From contig CAJXTI010000005.1 of assembly GCA_913061185.1 (NCBI GenBank), forward strand, positions 1-64,000: a stretch of 64,000 nt of DNA, in the 5' to 3' direction. Made by a program: the position numbers and the translations under genes. This DNA comes from an uncultured Oceanobacter sp. GTDB taxonomy: Bacteria; Pseudomonadota; Gammaproteobacteria; Pseudomonadales; Oceanobacteraceae. A model generated the notes under the pieces. It made no database searches and was not told where the DNA came from. It saw nothing but the letters and a program-made list of their open reading frames with translations. Of the stretch, positions 49,043-57,692 are shown piece after piece; position 1 is the stretch's first letter; every line of letters starts with the position of its first letter.

Positions 49043-49786
49043 TCAATGATGATGACCGTGGCCACCCTCCATAACCTCACCTTCAGCATTGTAGAAACCG
49101 GAAGCTCCATGACTGATAAAGCCAAGATTAATCAGTTTGCGGAAAAAAGGATCTGTCTCGTTGTCGCCGATATCTGCGTAATCGGTCGAAATATAAGCCT
49201 CGCGACTCGCAAAAACCTCGGCAATTTCCTTGTCATCAGTGATTTGCTCGAGCATCTGCCACTCGTTATGAAGATTCTTACCGTCAAACGAGAAATTCTT
49301 TACCAACCTCAATACAGGTAGCCATTCAATCTGAGTAACACCTGCATCGGTTTCCGACTTGTACGTTGCAACTCGACCGCAGCCTTCACCAGACTCAGAC
49401 ACCTTTTTCAAACCTGGAACACTATCAAGGTCAATCAGCTGATACTTGCTCAGCCAGTCAGAATCTCCCTTACCTTTATTGATGTCGCCCGGTGCATATT
49501 CGATCGCTCTTTTGTCCGCATCAAAATATCGAACCGGACGTACTTTTCCATCTCGAACCTGGTTCCAAACTTCTGAATAATTCCTTTCCGGATACAGATG
49601 CGCGACCAGACCGTCCTTTCGATAAATCTTCAGGGTGTTGGATTTTTTCGTTTCCTTCTGACCATGTGTCACTTGGGTCATTTTGTAAGTCGCACCTACA
49701 AAATCCGCCGACAGCTCACAGTTATCAGCCATTGCCATCACACTAAACAGAGTTGTTGCCAACCCTACAACGCCTTTTTTAAACAT
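49043..49786 (-). CDS. secreted protein of unknown function with a C-terminal His cluster
   Basis: A 247-residue exported protein: AGGAG before the ATG, signal peptide MFKKGVVGLATTLFSVMAMA, cysteines in DNCELS and GEGCGRV that may pair, and a C-terminus GGHGHHH that can bind metal ions. I do not recognise the family. It lies 80 bp downstream of the alkaline phosphatase genes on the same strand, with a terminator hairpin between, and converges on ppnN. A metal-related or phosphate-related role is only suggested by position. Confidence 0.7.
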   Translation of the reverse strand: MFKKGVVGLATTLFSVMAMADNCELSADFVGATYKMTQVTHGQKETKKSNTLKIYRKDGLVAHLYPERNYSEVWNQVRDGKVRPVRYFDADKRAIEYAPGDINKGKGDSDWLSKYQLIDLDSVPGLKKVSESGEGCGRVATYKSETDAGVTQIEWLPVLRLVKNFSFDGKNLHNEWQMLEQITDDKEIAEVFASREAYISTDYADIGDNETDPFFRKLINLGFISHGASGFYNAEGEVMEGGHGHHH

Positions 49787-49811
49787 CGAAATCTCCTAAC
49801 AGACCAAAGCA

Positions 49812-49836
49812 AACGGGGCCCAATCAGGGCCCCGTT
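49812..49836. terminator. terminator hairpin of the phosphatase operon
   Basis: Perfect 10-base arms AACGGGGCCC and GGGCCCCGTT around AATCA, just after the second phosphatase gene. There is no long T run. Confidence 0.65.
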
Positions 49837-49865
49837 CTAGATATCAGCCAACAATGACCGAATCA

Positions 49866-51761
49866 TTACTCAGCGGCTGTTACCACTGAATCAGCAGCAG
49901 AAACCAGATCACCCGCATGGTTCATCACGTGGAAGATAACGCTCTGCTCGTTGGTGCTGGAGACCAAGTGAGCCCCAGGACCAGAAGCATAGATACCAAC
50001 GTCTTCACCAGAATGAGTCTCTGAGGACAAAGGAATCAGGGCTTCCTGGTGATAGCCAGGAGCTGTAGTGTCCACACTGGTCAGATCCTTACGACCGGTA
50101 TCAACTGCCTGGTTGTAACCTTCATCCGAATCAGTTTCTGAGCCTAAATCCATATAGCCACGACCATTCATATAACCCAGAGTGGTGTATGGCATATCGT
50201 CAGAGGCCAGAGCCGGCTCATCAGAGCCAACCGATACCACCTTGCCAAGGATCGGATTACCACGCTTTGGATAACCGGCAATAGTGAATACGTGACCGTG
50301 GTCAGCAGTAACAATGATCAGCGTCTCAGAGCTGTCAGTCGCATCAACCGCTGCCTGAATGGCATCAGCAAATGCGATGGTATCAGTCAGGGCACCCGCT
50401 GCGTTACCTGCGTGGTGGGCATGGTCAATACGGCCGGATTCAACCATCAGGAAGAAGCCATTCTCATTGTTGTCCAGAATGCCAATGGCTTTCTCGGTCA
50501 TTTCAGAAATAGAAGGCTCACCCAGCAGGTCATTGGCACGATCCGCTTCGTACTGCATGTGAGATTCGTTGAACAGACCGAATACTCGCTCTGTGGTTTC
50601 ACTATCAATAGCATCGAAATCAACACCAGCAGGTGTGTTGCCCGCTGCCGAAGTCGCATCAGTACCGAACGTCACAACACCGTTAGAGTACGTAGTCGCC
50701 CACTCATTAACCAGGTTACGACCGTCTGTACGATCCCCCTCAGTGCCAGAAACAGCATCCACCGTGTTATCGGAAGCAACATTAGGCAGGAAGTGACGAC
50801 GACCACCGCCAAATACCACTTCGATACCGTCAACGTCGATACCAGCAAACTTGGTTTCCAGGTTGGATTCGAAGTTAACCAGCTGAGAAGCGATATCTTC
50901 ACAAACGTCCTGAGCATCATCTGGCTGGTCTGAGTAGTCTTCCCAGTTACGATCTGCTGACTTGGCGTAAGTAGCAGCTGGAGTGGCGTGAGTAATACGC
51001 GCAGTAGAAACAACACCGGTCGACTTACCAGCGATTTCAGCCAGCTCCAAAGCCGTTACCAGCTCGTTGCCCGCTACGGTTGAACAATCACCACGAACGA
51101 TGTCTTCATCAACACCAATCACACCCACGTCAGTCTTAACACCAGACATCATGGCCGTCATGGTACCCGCAGAGTCAGGAGTCTGTGCATCCACGTTATA
51201 AGTCTTGGCCAGACCAGTGAATGGGAACTCGCCGAAGCTCAGCACATTCTCTTCACCCATCATGCCCTGATCCTGGCCGTCTTTAATACGAGCAGCCGTC
51301 ACTGTGGACACGCCCATACCATCACCAACGAACAAGATGATGTTTTTGGCGGAACCAGCTTCGTTGACGATGGAAGCTACAGCCGCTTCAGTAGAATTGG
51401 CCTTGGCCGCCGACTGGATATACCAATCATTGCCGTAAGAAGTAGCCAGCTCAGCGTTAGACAGGCTGGTACGTGGAGCAGCACCATTACAGATGTAGCT
51501 GGTTGCCGTGATTTCGTCAGCAGACAGAGTACCGCTGGCATCAGCATCAATTCCAGAATCAACCTGAACACCACCGAAGGCGCAGTTTTCGTTGCCTTCA
51601 GCTAACTCGGTTTGCATCACCAAGCTGTTACTGCCGGTCGCTCCGTCATTGCCATCTGTACCGTTAATGCCATCTGTACCATTGTTACCTTCATCACCAG
51701 CACAACCTGCCAGCAACAAGGAACCAGCCAGAATCGCTGTATAAATTGAATTACGAGTCAT
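49866..51761 (-). CDS. alkaline phosphatase, surface lipoprotein with collagen-like and DUF7151-like N-terminus
   Basis: A 631-residue phosphomonoesterase. Lipobox LAGC puts the lipidated Cys at residue 20. Then comes a Gly-X-Thr/Asp stretch (GNNGTDGINGTDGNDGATG), a small domain with CAFGGVQVDSGIDADASG and a second Cys in SYICNGA (resembling DUF7151), and a PhoA domain: FVGDGMG, catalytic Ser in DSAGTMTAMMSG, GGGRRHFLP, TADHGHVF and the metal-binding SSETHSGED. It starts 13 bp after its paralogue, to which it is similar throughout the catalytic part, so the two arose by duplication. The extra N-terminus should hold it away from the membrane. Confidence 0.93.
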   Translation of the reverse strand: MTRNSIYTAILAGSLLLAGCAGDEGNNGTDGINGTDGNDGATGSNSLVMQTELAEGNENCAFGGVQVDSGIDADASGTLSADEITATSYICNGAAPRTSLSNAELATSYGNDWYIQSAAKANSTEAAVASIVNEAGSAKNIILFVGDGMGVSTVTAARIKDGQDQGMMGEENVLSFGEFPFTGLAKTYNVDAQTPDSAGTMTAMMSGVKTDVGVIGVDEDIVRGDCSTVAGNELVTALELAEIAGKSTGVVSTARITHATPAATYAKSADRNWEDYSDQPDDAQDVCEDIASQLVNFESNLETKFAGIDVDGIEVVFGGGRRHFLPNVASDNTVDAVSGTEGDRTDGRNLVNEWATTYSNGVVTFGTDATSAAGNTPAGVDFDAIDSETTERVFGLFNESHMQYEADRANDLLGEPSISEMTEKAIGILDNNENGFFLMVESGRIDHAHHAGNAAGALTDTIAFADAIQAAVDATDSSETLIIVTADHGHVFTIAGYPKRGNPILGKVVSVGSDEPALASDDMPYTTLGYMNGRGYMDLGSETDSDEGYNQAVDTGRKDLTSVDTTAPGYHQEALIPLSSETHSGEDVGIYASGPGAHLVSSTNEQSVIFHVMNHAGDLVSAADSVVTAAE

Positions 51762-51774
51762 TGTCGTCTCCTTA

Positions 51775-53364
51775 TTATTCGCCAGTTAGACCAAGTGCAC
51801 GTTCGATGATGTGGAAAACAACGCTCTGCTCAACAACGCCCTGGGCCAAATGCGCACCTGGACCTTTTGCATGTAGAGTAATGTCTTCACCCGCGTGAGT
51901 TTCTGAACTCAGTGGAATCAGAGCTTCCTGGTGATAACCTGGAGTCGTTGTGTCAATACCCGAAATGTCCTGACGACCTGTGTTGTAGTCGTAGCTGTAG
52001 ATAGCATCAGAATTGGTTTCAGCACCCAGATCCTGATGACCCAGACCATTGGTGTAGCCCAGAGTGGTGTATGGCAGGTCATCGGACGCCGTAGCGGCTT
52101 CTTCAGAACCCACAGAAACGACCTTACCCAGAATCGGGTTACCGCGCTTTGGATAACCTGCGATGGTGAACACGTGGCTGTGATCAGCAGTCACCAGAAT
52201 CAGTGTCTCTTCTGGATCTGTACTGTCTACAGCAGCCTGAACAGCGGCAGCAAACGCAATGGTGTCAGTCAGTGCACCAGCGGCGTTGCCAGCGTGGTGA
52301 CCGTGATCGATACGACCGGATTCAACCATCAGGAAGAAACCGTCTTCGTTGTTATCCAGAATATTGATGGCCTTTTCGGTCATCTCGGCAATGGAAGGCT
52401 CGCCAGCGATATCGTTGGAACGATCCGCTTCGTACTGCATGTGAGATTCGTTGAACAGACCGAACAGACGCTCAGTGCTTTCAGTGTCAACCGCATCAAA
52501 GCCGGTCTGATCCATTACGTAAACGCCGTTAGGATAGGTAGTCATCCATTCAGCGGTCAGATCACGACCATCGGTACGATCACCTTCAACAGAGCTAACT
52601 GCATCTGTTGAGTTGTAAGCCGCATCATTTGGCAGGAAGTGACGACGACCGCCACCCATGACGACTTCGATACCATCGACATCGGTACCGTAATAACGTG
52701 CTTCCAGATTGGATTCAAAGTTAACCAGCTGAGAAGCAATGTCTTCACACTTGGTCTGCGCGCTGCTTGGAATATCTGAGTAATCTTCCCAGTTACGGTC
52801 AGCAGAGTGAGCATAAGTCGCCGCTGGCGTTGCGTGAGTGATACGAGCGGTAGAAATAACACCGGTAGACAGACCTTTGATTTCTGCCAGCTCCAGAGCT
52901 GTAACCACTTCGTTTCCCGCCACAGAAGAACAATCAGAACGAGAGACGTCTTCGTCCAGACCGATAGTACCCACGTCAGTTTTCAGACCTGACATCATGG
53001 CCGTCATGGTACCGGCAGAGTCAGGAGTCTGCGCATCAACGTTATAGGTCTTGACCAAAGCGGTGTAAGGAAACTCTTCGAAAGACAGGTAGCCTTCTTC
53101 ACCCTGATTACCTGCGTTCTGGCCTTCCAGAATACGAGCAGCAGTCAGAGTGGAGATACCCATGCCGTCACCAACGAACAAAATAACGTTCTTGGCAGTC
53201 TTGGAAATATCTTCGTCAGCCATTGAAACCTTGGCTTGAACACGAGTCTGAGCATCCGTGTACCAAGCGCTTTCAGACTGATTGGTACCGAGCACATCAG
53301 CATGTGCAGCGGTAGAGGCTGCCATGGCAATAGCCAGTGACAGCTTAAAGCGTTGCATAATCAT
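51775..53364 (-). CDS. alkaline phosphatase, secreted
   Basis: A 529-residue phosphomonoesterase of the PhoA superfamily that frees phosphate from organic esters. Signal peptide MIMQRFKLSLAIAMAASTAAHA, then FVGDGMGIS, the catalytic Ser in DSAGTMTAMMSG, GGGRRHFLP, TADHSHVF and SSETHAGED. AGGGAACTCT precedes the ATG at 53364. No lipobox, so it is periplasmic or secreted. It leads the two-gene operon and is preceded by a Pho-box-like repeat. Compared with its paralogue it has TADHSH in place of TADHGH. Confidence 0.94.
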   Translation of the reverse strand: MIMQRFKLSLAIAMAASTAAHADVLGTNQSESAWYTDAQTRVQAKVSMADEDISKTAKNVILFVGDGMGISTLTAARILEGQNAGNQGEEGYLSFEEFPYTALVKTYNVDAQTPDSAGTMTAMMSGLKTDVGTIGLDEDVSRSDCSSVAGNEVVTALELAEIKGLSTGVISTARITHATPAATYAHSADRNWEDYSDIPSSAQTKCEDIASQLVNFESNLEARYYGTDVDGIEVVMGGGRRHFLPNDAAYNSTDAVSSVEGDRTDGRDLTAEWMTTYPNGVYVMDQTGFDAVDTESTERLFGLFNESHMQYEADRSNDIAGEPSIAEMTEKAINILDNNEDGFFLMVESGRIDHGHHAGNAAGALTDTIAFAAAVQAAVDSTDPEETLILVTADHSHVFTIAGYPKRGNPILGKVVSVGSEEAATASDDLPYTTLGYTNGLGHQDLGAETNSDAIYSYDYNTGRQDISGIDTTTPGYHQEALIPLSSETHAGEDITLHAKGPGAHLAQGVVEQSVVFHIIERALGLTGE

Positions 53365-53447
53365 AGAGTTCCCTCATGAATGGTTGGTCATCGACAGTCA
53401 AGAAAGGACTGCCGAATCTTGGGCCTGAGGATACTAGCCGTTAAAAA

Positions 53448-53476
53448 TGACAATCACTCTTATTTTGGATGACAAA
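53448..53476 (-). promoter_or_regulatory. Pho-box-like repeat upstream of the phosphatase operon
   Basis: On the minus strand, two TTGTCAT heptamers (53470-53476 and 53448-53454) start 22 bp apart, two turns of DNA, with a poorer repeat between. The PhoB site is made of CTGTCAT-like heptamers at 11-bp periods. The site lies about 90 bp upstream of the first phosphatase start. The region 53477-53530 is AT-rich. Confidence 0.55.
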
Positions 53477-53568
53477 AAAGTTAACAAAATCAATATGTTA
53501 TAAGATAACATAACATTTCATACACCTAGTACGAGGCATCGATCCAAACCACCCAATAGTAAAAACGC

Positions 53569-53595
53569 AAAGAGCCGGGCAAAGCCCGGCTCTTT
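53569..53595 (-). terminator. terminator of the fumarase gene
   Basis: Perfect 12-base arms AAAGAGCCGGGC and its complement around AAA. Confidence 0.82.
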
Positions 53596-53625
53596 CATGT
53601 TGGAAACTGTTTATTCGTTAAATTC

Positions 53626-55137
53626 TCAGCTCACTTCTTTCGCCGCAATTCGCGCTGACCACTCTTGTGGGCCAGTGGTGTGTACCGACTCACCCTTGGT
53701 ATCAACCGCTACGGTGACTGGCATATCCACCACGTCAAACTCGTAGATGGCTTCCATACCCAGATCCGCAAAACCCAGCACTTCCGCACCCTTGATCGCC
53801 TGGGAAACCAGGTAAGCCGCACCGCCGACGGCCATCAGGTACACGGCTTCGTTGTCCTTGATGGCTTCAATCGCGATCGGGCCACGCTCGGATTTACCGA
53901 TCATGCCGAGCAAGCCGGTTTGTTCAAGGATAGTACGGGTAAACTTGTCCATCCGGGTGGCTGTGGTCGGGCCAGCAGGGCCAACTACTTCGTCGCGAAC
54001 CGGATCAACCGGGCCAACGTAATAGATAAAGCGACCTTTCAGATCGACCGGCAGTTCTTCACCACGGGCCAGCATTTCGACCATACGTTTGTGAGCGGCA
54101 TCCCGGCCAGTCAGCATCTTGCCAGACAGCAGTACGGTTTCACCGGTTTTCCAATCCTTGACGTCTTCCGGCGTTACGGTGTTCAGATCGACGCGGCGGA
54201 CACTGTCACCGACTTCCCAGCTGATTTCCGGCCAGTCTTCCAGCTTTGGCACTGGCAGCGAGGCAACCCCGGAACCATCCAGCACAAAATGGGTGTGACG
54301 GGTTGCCGCACAGTTAGGAATAATGGCTACCGGCTTGTTGGCGGCATGGGTCGGATAATCCGCAACCTTGACGTCCAGTACCGTGGTCAGACCACCCAGC
54401 CCCTGAGCGCCGATGCCCAGCTTGTTGACCTTGTCGAACAACTCCAGGCGCAGTTCTTCGGCACGATTACTGGCACCACGCGCCTGCAGTTCCTGGATAT
54501 TGATTGGCTCCAGCAGCGATTCCTTGGCAATTTGCATGGCTTTTTCAGCCGTGCCGCCAATGCCGATACCCAACATGCCCGGCGGACACCAGCCAGCCCC
54601 CATGGTCGGAATCTGCTTCAGTACCCATTCAACCACATCGTCAGACGGGTTCAGCATGGCGAACTTGGATTTGGCTTCGGAGCCGCCGCCTTTGGCTGCG
54701 ACATGCACGTCGACGGTATTCCCCGGCACCAGTTTCATATGAATAACCGCCGGCGTGTTGTCCTTGGTGTTGACCCGCTTGCCGTCCGGATCCGCCAGTA
54801 CCGAAGCACGCAAGACGTTGTCTGGGTTCAGGTAAGCACGACGAACCCCTTCGTTACACATGTCTTCGACCGACATGTCGCTTTCAAATTTGACATCCAT
54901 ACCAATGGTCAGAAAAACGGTAACGATACCGGTATCCTGACAGATCGGACGTTTACCCATGGCACACATACGAGAGTTGATCAGAATCTGCGCCATGGCG
55001 TCTTTGGCGGCCTTGGACTCTTCACGCTCGTACGCTGCGTGAACGGCGTCGATAAAATCTTTGGGGTGGTAGTAGGAAATGTACTGCAGCGCATCAGCGA
55101 CGCTTTGGATCAGGTCTTCTTGCTTGATCACTGTCAT
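53626..55137 (-). CDS. fumarate hydratase, class I (iron-sulfur)
   Basis: Interconverts fumarate and malate using a labile 4Fe-4S cluster. The 503-residue length and sequence fit FumA/FumB-type enzymes: the N-terminal MTVIKQEDLIQSVADALQYIS, PICQDTGIVTVF with a cluster cysteine, GAGWCPPGMLGIGIGG with another, and IPNCAATRHTHF with the third. The start is the ATG at 55137; the frame upstream is not conserved. A single gene. The nearby sodB is consistent with protection of such clusters, but no shared control is shown. Confidence 0.95.
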   Translation of the reverse strand: MTVIKQEDLIQSVADALQYISYYHPKDFIDAVHAAYEREESKAAKDAMAQILINSRMCAMGKRPICQDTGIVTVFLTIGMDVKFESDMSVEDMCNEGVRRAYLNPDNVLRASVLADPDGKRVNTKDNTPAVIHMKLVPGNTVDVHVAAKGGGSEAKSKFAMLNPSDDVVEWVLKQIPTMGAGWCPPGMLGIGIGGTAEKAMQIAKESLLEPINIQELQARGASNRAEELRLELFDKVNKLGIGAQGLGGLTTVLDVKVADYPTHAANKPVAIIPNCAATRHTHFVLDGSGVASLPVPKLEDWPEISWEVGDSVRRVDLNTVTPEDVKDWKTGETVLLSGKMLTGRDAAHKRMVEMLARGEELPVDLKGRFIYYVGPVDPVRDEVVGPAGPTTATRMDKFTRTILEQTGLLGMIGKSERGPIAIEAIKDNEAVYLMAVGGAAYLVSQAIKGAEVLGFADLGMEAIYEFDVVDMPVTVAVDTKGESVHTTGPQEWSARIAAKEVS

Positions 55138-55301
55138 GGCGAGTTCTCTCTCTGTGCTCTCTCTCGGGTGCCCTGGCTCCGTCTTGCGACAAAACACTCA
55201 GCAGTGACATGCGCCAGACCGATGCTGGCGCGAACGGTGGCCGATTGTACCCGAAGGAACAAGCGGCTCAAATGCGATCGACAGACGCCTTTAGTCAAAT
55301 G

Positions 55302-56078
55302 TCAGGGTTTGGTCGCGGCCGGAGTGTGCAGCGTGGTGATACGCGACTCCACCTGACGCAGCTGCTTGCGTAAGGTCTCAATCTCTTGCTGACGATTGGC
55401 CAGGGATTCTTTCAGGCTGGCGACGCTACGCCCCGTCATTTGTACCGCCTCGCTGTTCTGGGCAATACGCAATTCGGATTCCGGCAAGGATAACAGTGCC
55501 GCTTCGACGGAAGATACCCGCTCCGACAGTGCGCTGCTGGCCAGCTGTTGCTGCTCCAGCGTCGCTTGCTGCGTGGTCAGGCTGATCTGCTGCTTGTCGG
55601 CCTCAGACTTGAGTCCTGTTAATACCGCAGTATTGTTCGCTATGGCTTTTTCATTACTGGCGATCATGCCCTTGTTACGCTTATTGGCAACATCCCACAG
55701 CTTGCGAATTTCAGAATCATGTTCTTTCAGCAGCACCTTGAGCGCATCGAGTGACAAACTGGCGTTTTCGCCAGTAACCGACAAACGCTCATTTAGTTGT
55801 TGCAGATTAACCGACTGCTGCTGAAGGGTCTGTCTGGCCGCCAGCAGCTCGGTCTGCATCGTCTGCACCAGGGTATAAAGATACCCGGCGGCGGCGAGAC
55901 CAAGCAGAGCCAGCAACAGTGCCACAGCCACCAGCCCGGCCCCAGCGGACTTGCCTGTTGTGTTGGCAGGCCCGGCTGCCGCCGGTGAACGCCGCGATTT
56001 ATTTTGCCGCTGACGCATTTCAATATCGTCTTTCGAGGGTTTGATGTCGGGTATAAGCGGTTCTTTAACGTTGTCCAT
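55302..56078 (-). CDS. membrane-anchored coiled-coil protein
   Basis: A 258-residue protein with a basic cytoplasmic head (residues 1-47, KSRRSPAAAG), one membrane helix at about 48-66 (AGLVAVALLLALLGLAAAGYLY) and a long periplasmic coiled coil, seen as heptads rich in Leu, Gln and Glu to the end. I do not recognise a named family. The layout is that of a scaffold or envelope protein. The 300 bp from 56079 to 56378 belong to the upstream region of sodB. Confidence 0.72.
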   Translation of the reverse strand: MDNVKEPLIPDIKPSKDDIEMRQRQNKSRRSPAAAGPANTTGKSAGAGLVAVALLLALLGLAAAGYLYTLVQTMQTELLAARQTLQQQSVNLQQLNERLSVTGENASLSLDALKVLLKEHDSEIRKLWDVANKRNKGMIASNEKAIANNTAVLTGLKSEADKQQISLTTQQATLEQQQLASSALSERVSSVEAALLSLPESELRIAQNSEAVQMTGRSVASLKESLANRQQEIETLRKQLRQVESRITTLHTPAATKP

Positions 56079-56220
56079 TAGGATTTCCGGAACTGGCGAT
56101 CAGGAGATAAACGGCCCGCAGTATACAAACATTAACGCTGAAATACCGACCGCAGCCGGGAATTTTCATGCCTGACCAGAGTATCAGACACACCTGTAGA
56201 GCCAGAATTCATCCTTTCCA

Positions 56221-56239
56221 TAATAGTGATTCACTATTA
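56221..56239. promoter_or_regulatory. 19-bp perfect palindrome upstream of sodB
   Basis: TAATAGTGATTCACTATTA has nine-base arms around a central T. It lies 140 bp before sodB. The sequence does not fit the Fur or OxyR consensus as I know them. It is the best operator candidate in this gap. Confidence 0.45.
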
Positions 56240-56378
56240 GCAACACATAGCCGCTCCGGCCGCTCCGGTGTTATCATGCTGCGACTTCGGAAGGCGGGAT
56301 GGAGCCGTTGAATTATTTTTATAAAGCCCCATCTACACCCCTGAATGCAACCACCTAGCCTGATAATGGAGAACGCTC

Positions 56379-56963
56379 ATGGCCTTCGAACTTCCCGCTC
56401 TGCCATACGAAAAAACTGCACTGGAACCTCACATCTCTGCAGAAACCCTCGATTTCCACTACGGTAAGCACCACAACACCTACGTCACCAAACTGAATGG
56501 TTTGATTGGTGGTACTGAATTTGAAGGCAAGACTCTGGAAGAAATCATCAAGACTTCTTCTGGCGGCGTATTCAACAACGCAGCCCAAATCTGGAACCAC
56601 ACCTTCTACTGGAACAGTCTGGCACCGAATGCCGGTGGTGCACCGACTGGCGCTATCGCCGACGCCATCAACGCTGCGTTTGGTTCATTCGAGGAATTCC
56701 AGACCAAATTCAACGATATGGCGGTGAACAACTTCGGTTCCAGCTGGACCTGGCTGGTGAAAAAGGCAGACGGCACACTGGATATCGTCAACACGTCCAA
56801 CGCTGCTACCCCGATCACTGAAGAAGGTCTGACGCCGCTGCTGACCGTTGACCTGTGGGAACACGCCTACTACATCGACTATCGCAACGTACGTCCGGAT
56901 TACCTGAAAGGTTTCTGGGCATTGGTGAACTGGGAATTTGCGAACGCTAACTTCGCTGCCTGA
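56379..56963 (+). CDS. sodB: iron superoxide dismutase
   Basis: Removes superoxide in the cytoplasm. The 194 residues carry the metal ligands: His in DFHYGKHH, His in NHTFYWNSL, Asp and His in [12 protein letters not shown]. The sequence [17 protein letters not shown] segment (here [17 protein letters not shown]) and the Gln near 69 indicate the Fe type. The ATG at 56379 follows GGAGA. A terminator follows. Confidence 0.96.
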   Translation: MAFELPALPYEKTALEPHISAETLDFHYGKHHNTYVTKLNGLIGGTEFEGKTLEEIIKTSSGGVFNNAAQIWNHTFYWNSLAPNAGGAPTGAIADAINAAFGSFEEFQTKFNDMAVNNFGSSWTWLVKKADGTLDIVNTSNAATPITEEGLTPLLTVDLWEHAYYIDYRNVRPDYLKGFWALVNWEFANANFAA

Positions 56964-56976
56964 TCACTGCATTGAT

Positions 56977-57004
56977 AAAAAAGGGAGCCTCGGCTCCCTT
57001 TTTT
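56977..57004. terminator. terminator of sodB
   Basis: AAAAAAGGGAGCC pairs with GGCTCCCTTTTTT around TC. Confidence 0.93.
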
Positions 57005-57086
57005 GTTGGCTTGTTTTTTTATTAACTGGCCGCCTTTCCTTCCTTACCTTTTTCAGCCCAGTGGCGGCTACGCTACAGGAGTCTCA

Positions 57087-57692
57087 ATGCAACTGTTACT
57101 CGCCTCATCATCTCGCTATCGTCGCCAGCAACTGGCACAGTTGGGTATTCCATTCGAATGGGCCAGTCCAGATATTGATGAAACCCCATACGTCGATGAA
57201 ACCATCGATGCCTATGTCCAGCGTCTGGCGGAACAAAAAGCCCAAGTCATGGCGGCGCAATACCCGCAGCACTGGATTATCGGCAGCGATCAGGCCTGTT
57301 CACTGAATGGCGCGGTAGTCAGCAAACCGGAAAACCATGACAACGCCCGTCAGCAACTGCTGGCCAGCGCCGGGAAGACCATTCGTTTTTCGACCGGTAT
57401 TGCACTTTGGCATCAAGGTAAAACAAGCAGTGCCGTTGAGCACTTTGATGTGCAATTTCGGGCTCTGTCAGCCGATGAAATTGAAGATTACCTGAGACTG
57501 GAGCAACCCTACGATTGTGCTGGCAGCTTCAAGGTCGAAGGCCTCGGCATCCATTTATTTGAAGCCTTGCATGGGCGGGACATCAATAGCCTGATTGGGC
57601 TGCCATTAATCCGCGTATGCGACTTAATGAGAGCAGCAGGACTGAACCCGCTGCAGTTGGCAGCCTCCGCGCCGCGTGAGCAAACCCATTAA
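57087..57692 (+). CDS. Maf/YceF family nucleotide pyrophosphatase
   Basis: House-cleaning enzyme that hydrolyses non-canonical nucleotides such as 7-methyl-GTP. The 201 residues begin MQLLLASSSRYRRQQLAQLGI and have IGSDQACSLNG, KPENHDNARQQL and DCAGSFKVEGLG, the YceF branch. The start is the ATG at 57087 after AGGAG. The stop overlaps the gspD stop on the opposite strand. Confidence 0.92.
   Translation: MQLLLASSSRYRRQQLAQLGIPFEWASPDIDETPYVDETIDAYVQRLAEQKAQVMAAQYPQHWIIGSDQACSLNGAVVSKPENHDNARQQLLASAGKTIRFSTGIALWHQGKTSSAVEHFDVQFRALSADEIEDYLRLEQPYDCAGSFKVEGLGIHLFEALHGRDINSLIGLPLIRVCDLMRAAGLNPLQLAASAPREQTH

Noticed and set aside
53665..55356. 563-codon open frame on the plus strand opposite the fumarase gene
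   Set aside because: It lies antisense to a clear class I fumarase and its translation has no family features, with His- and Arg-rich composition typical of an antisense frame.
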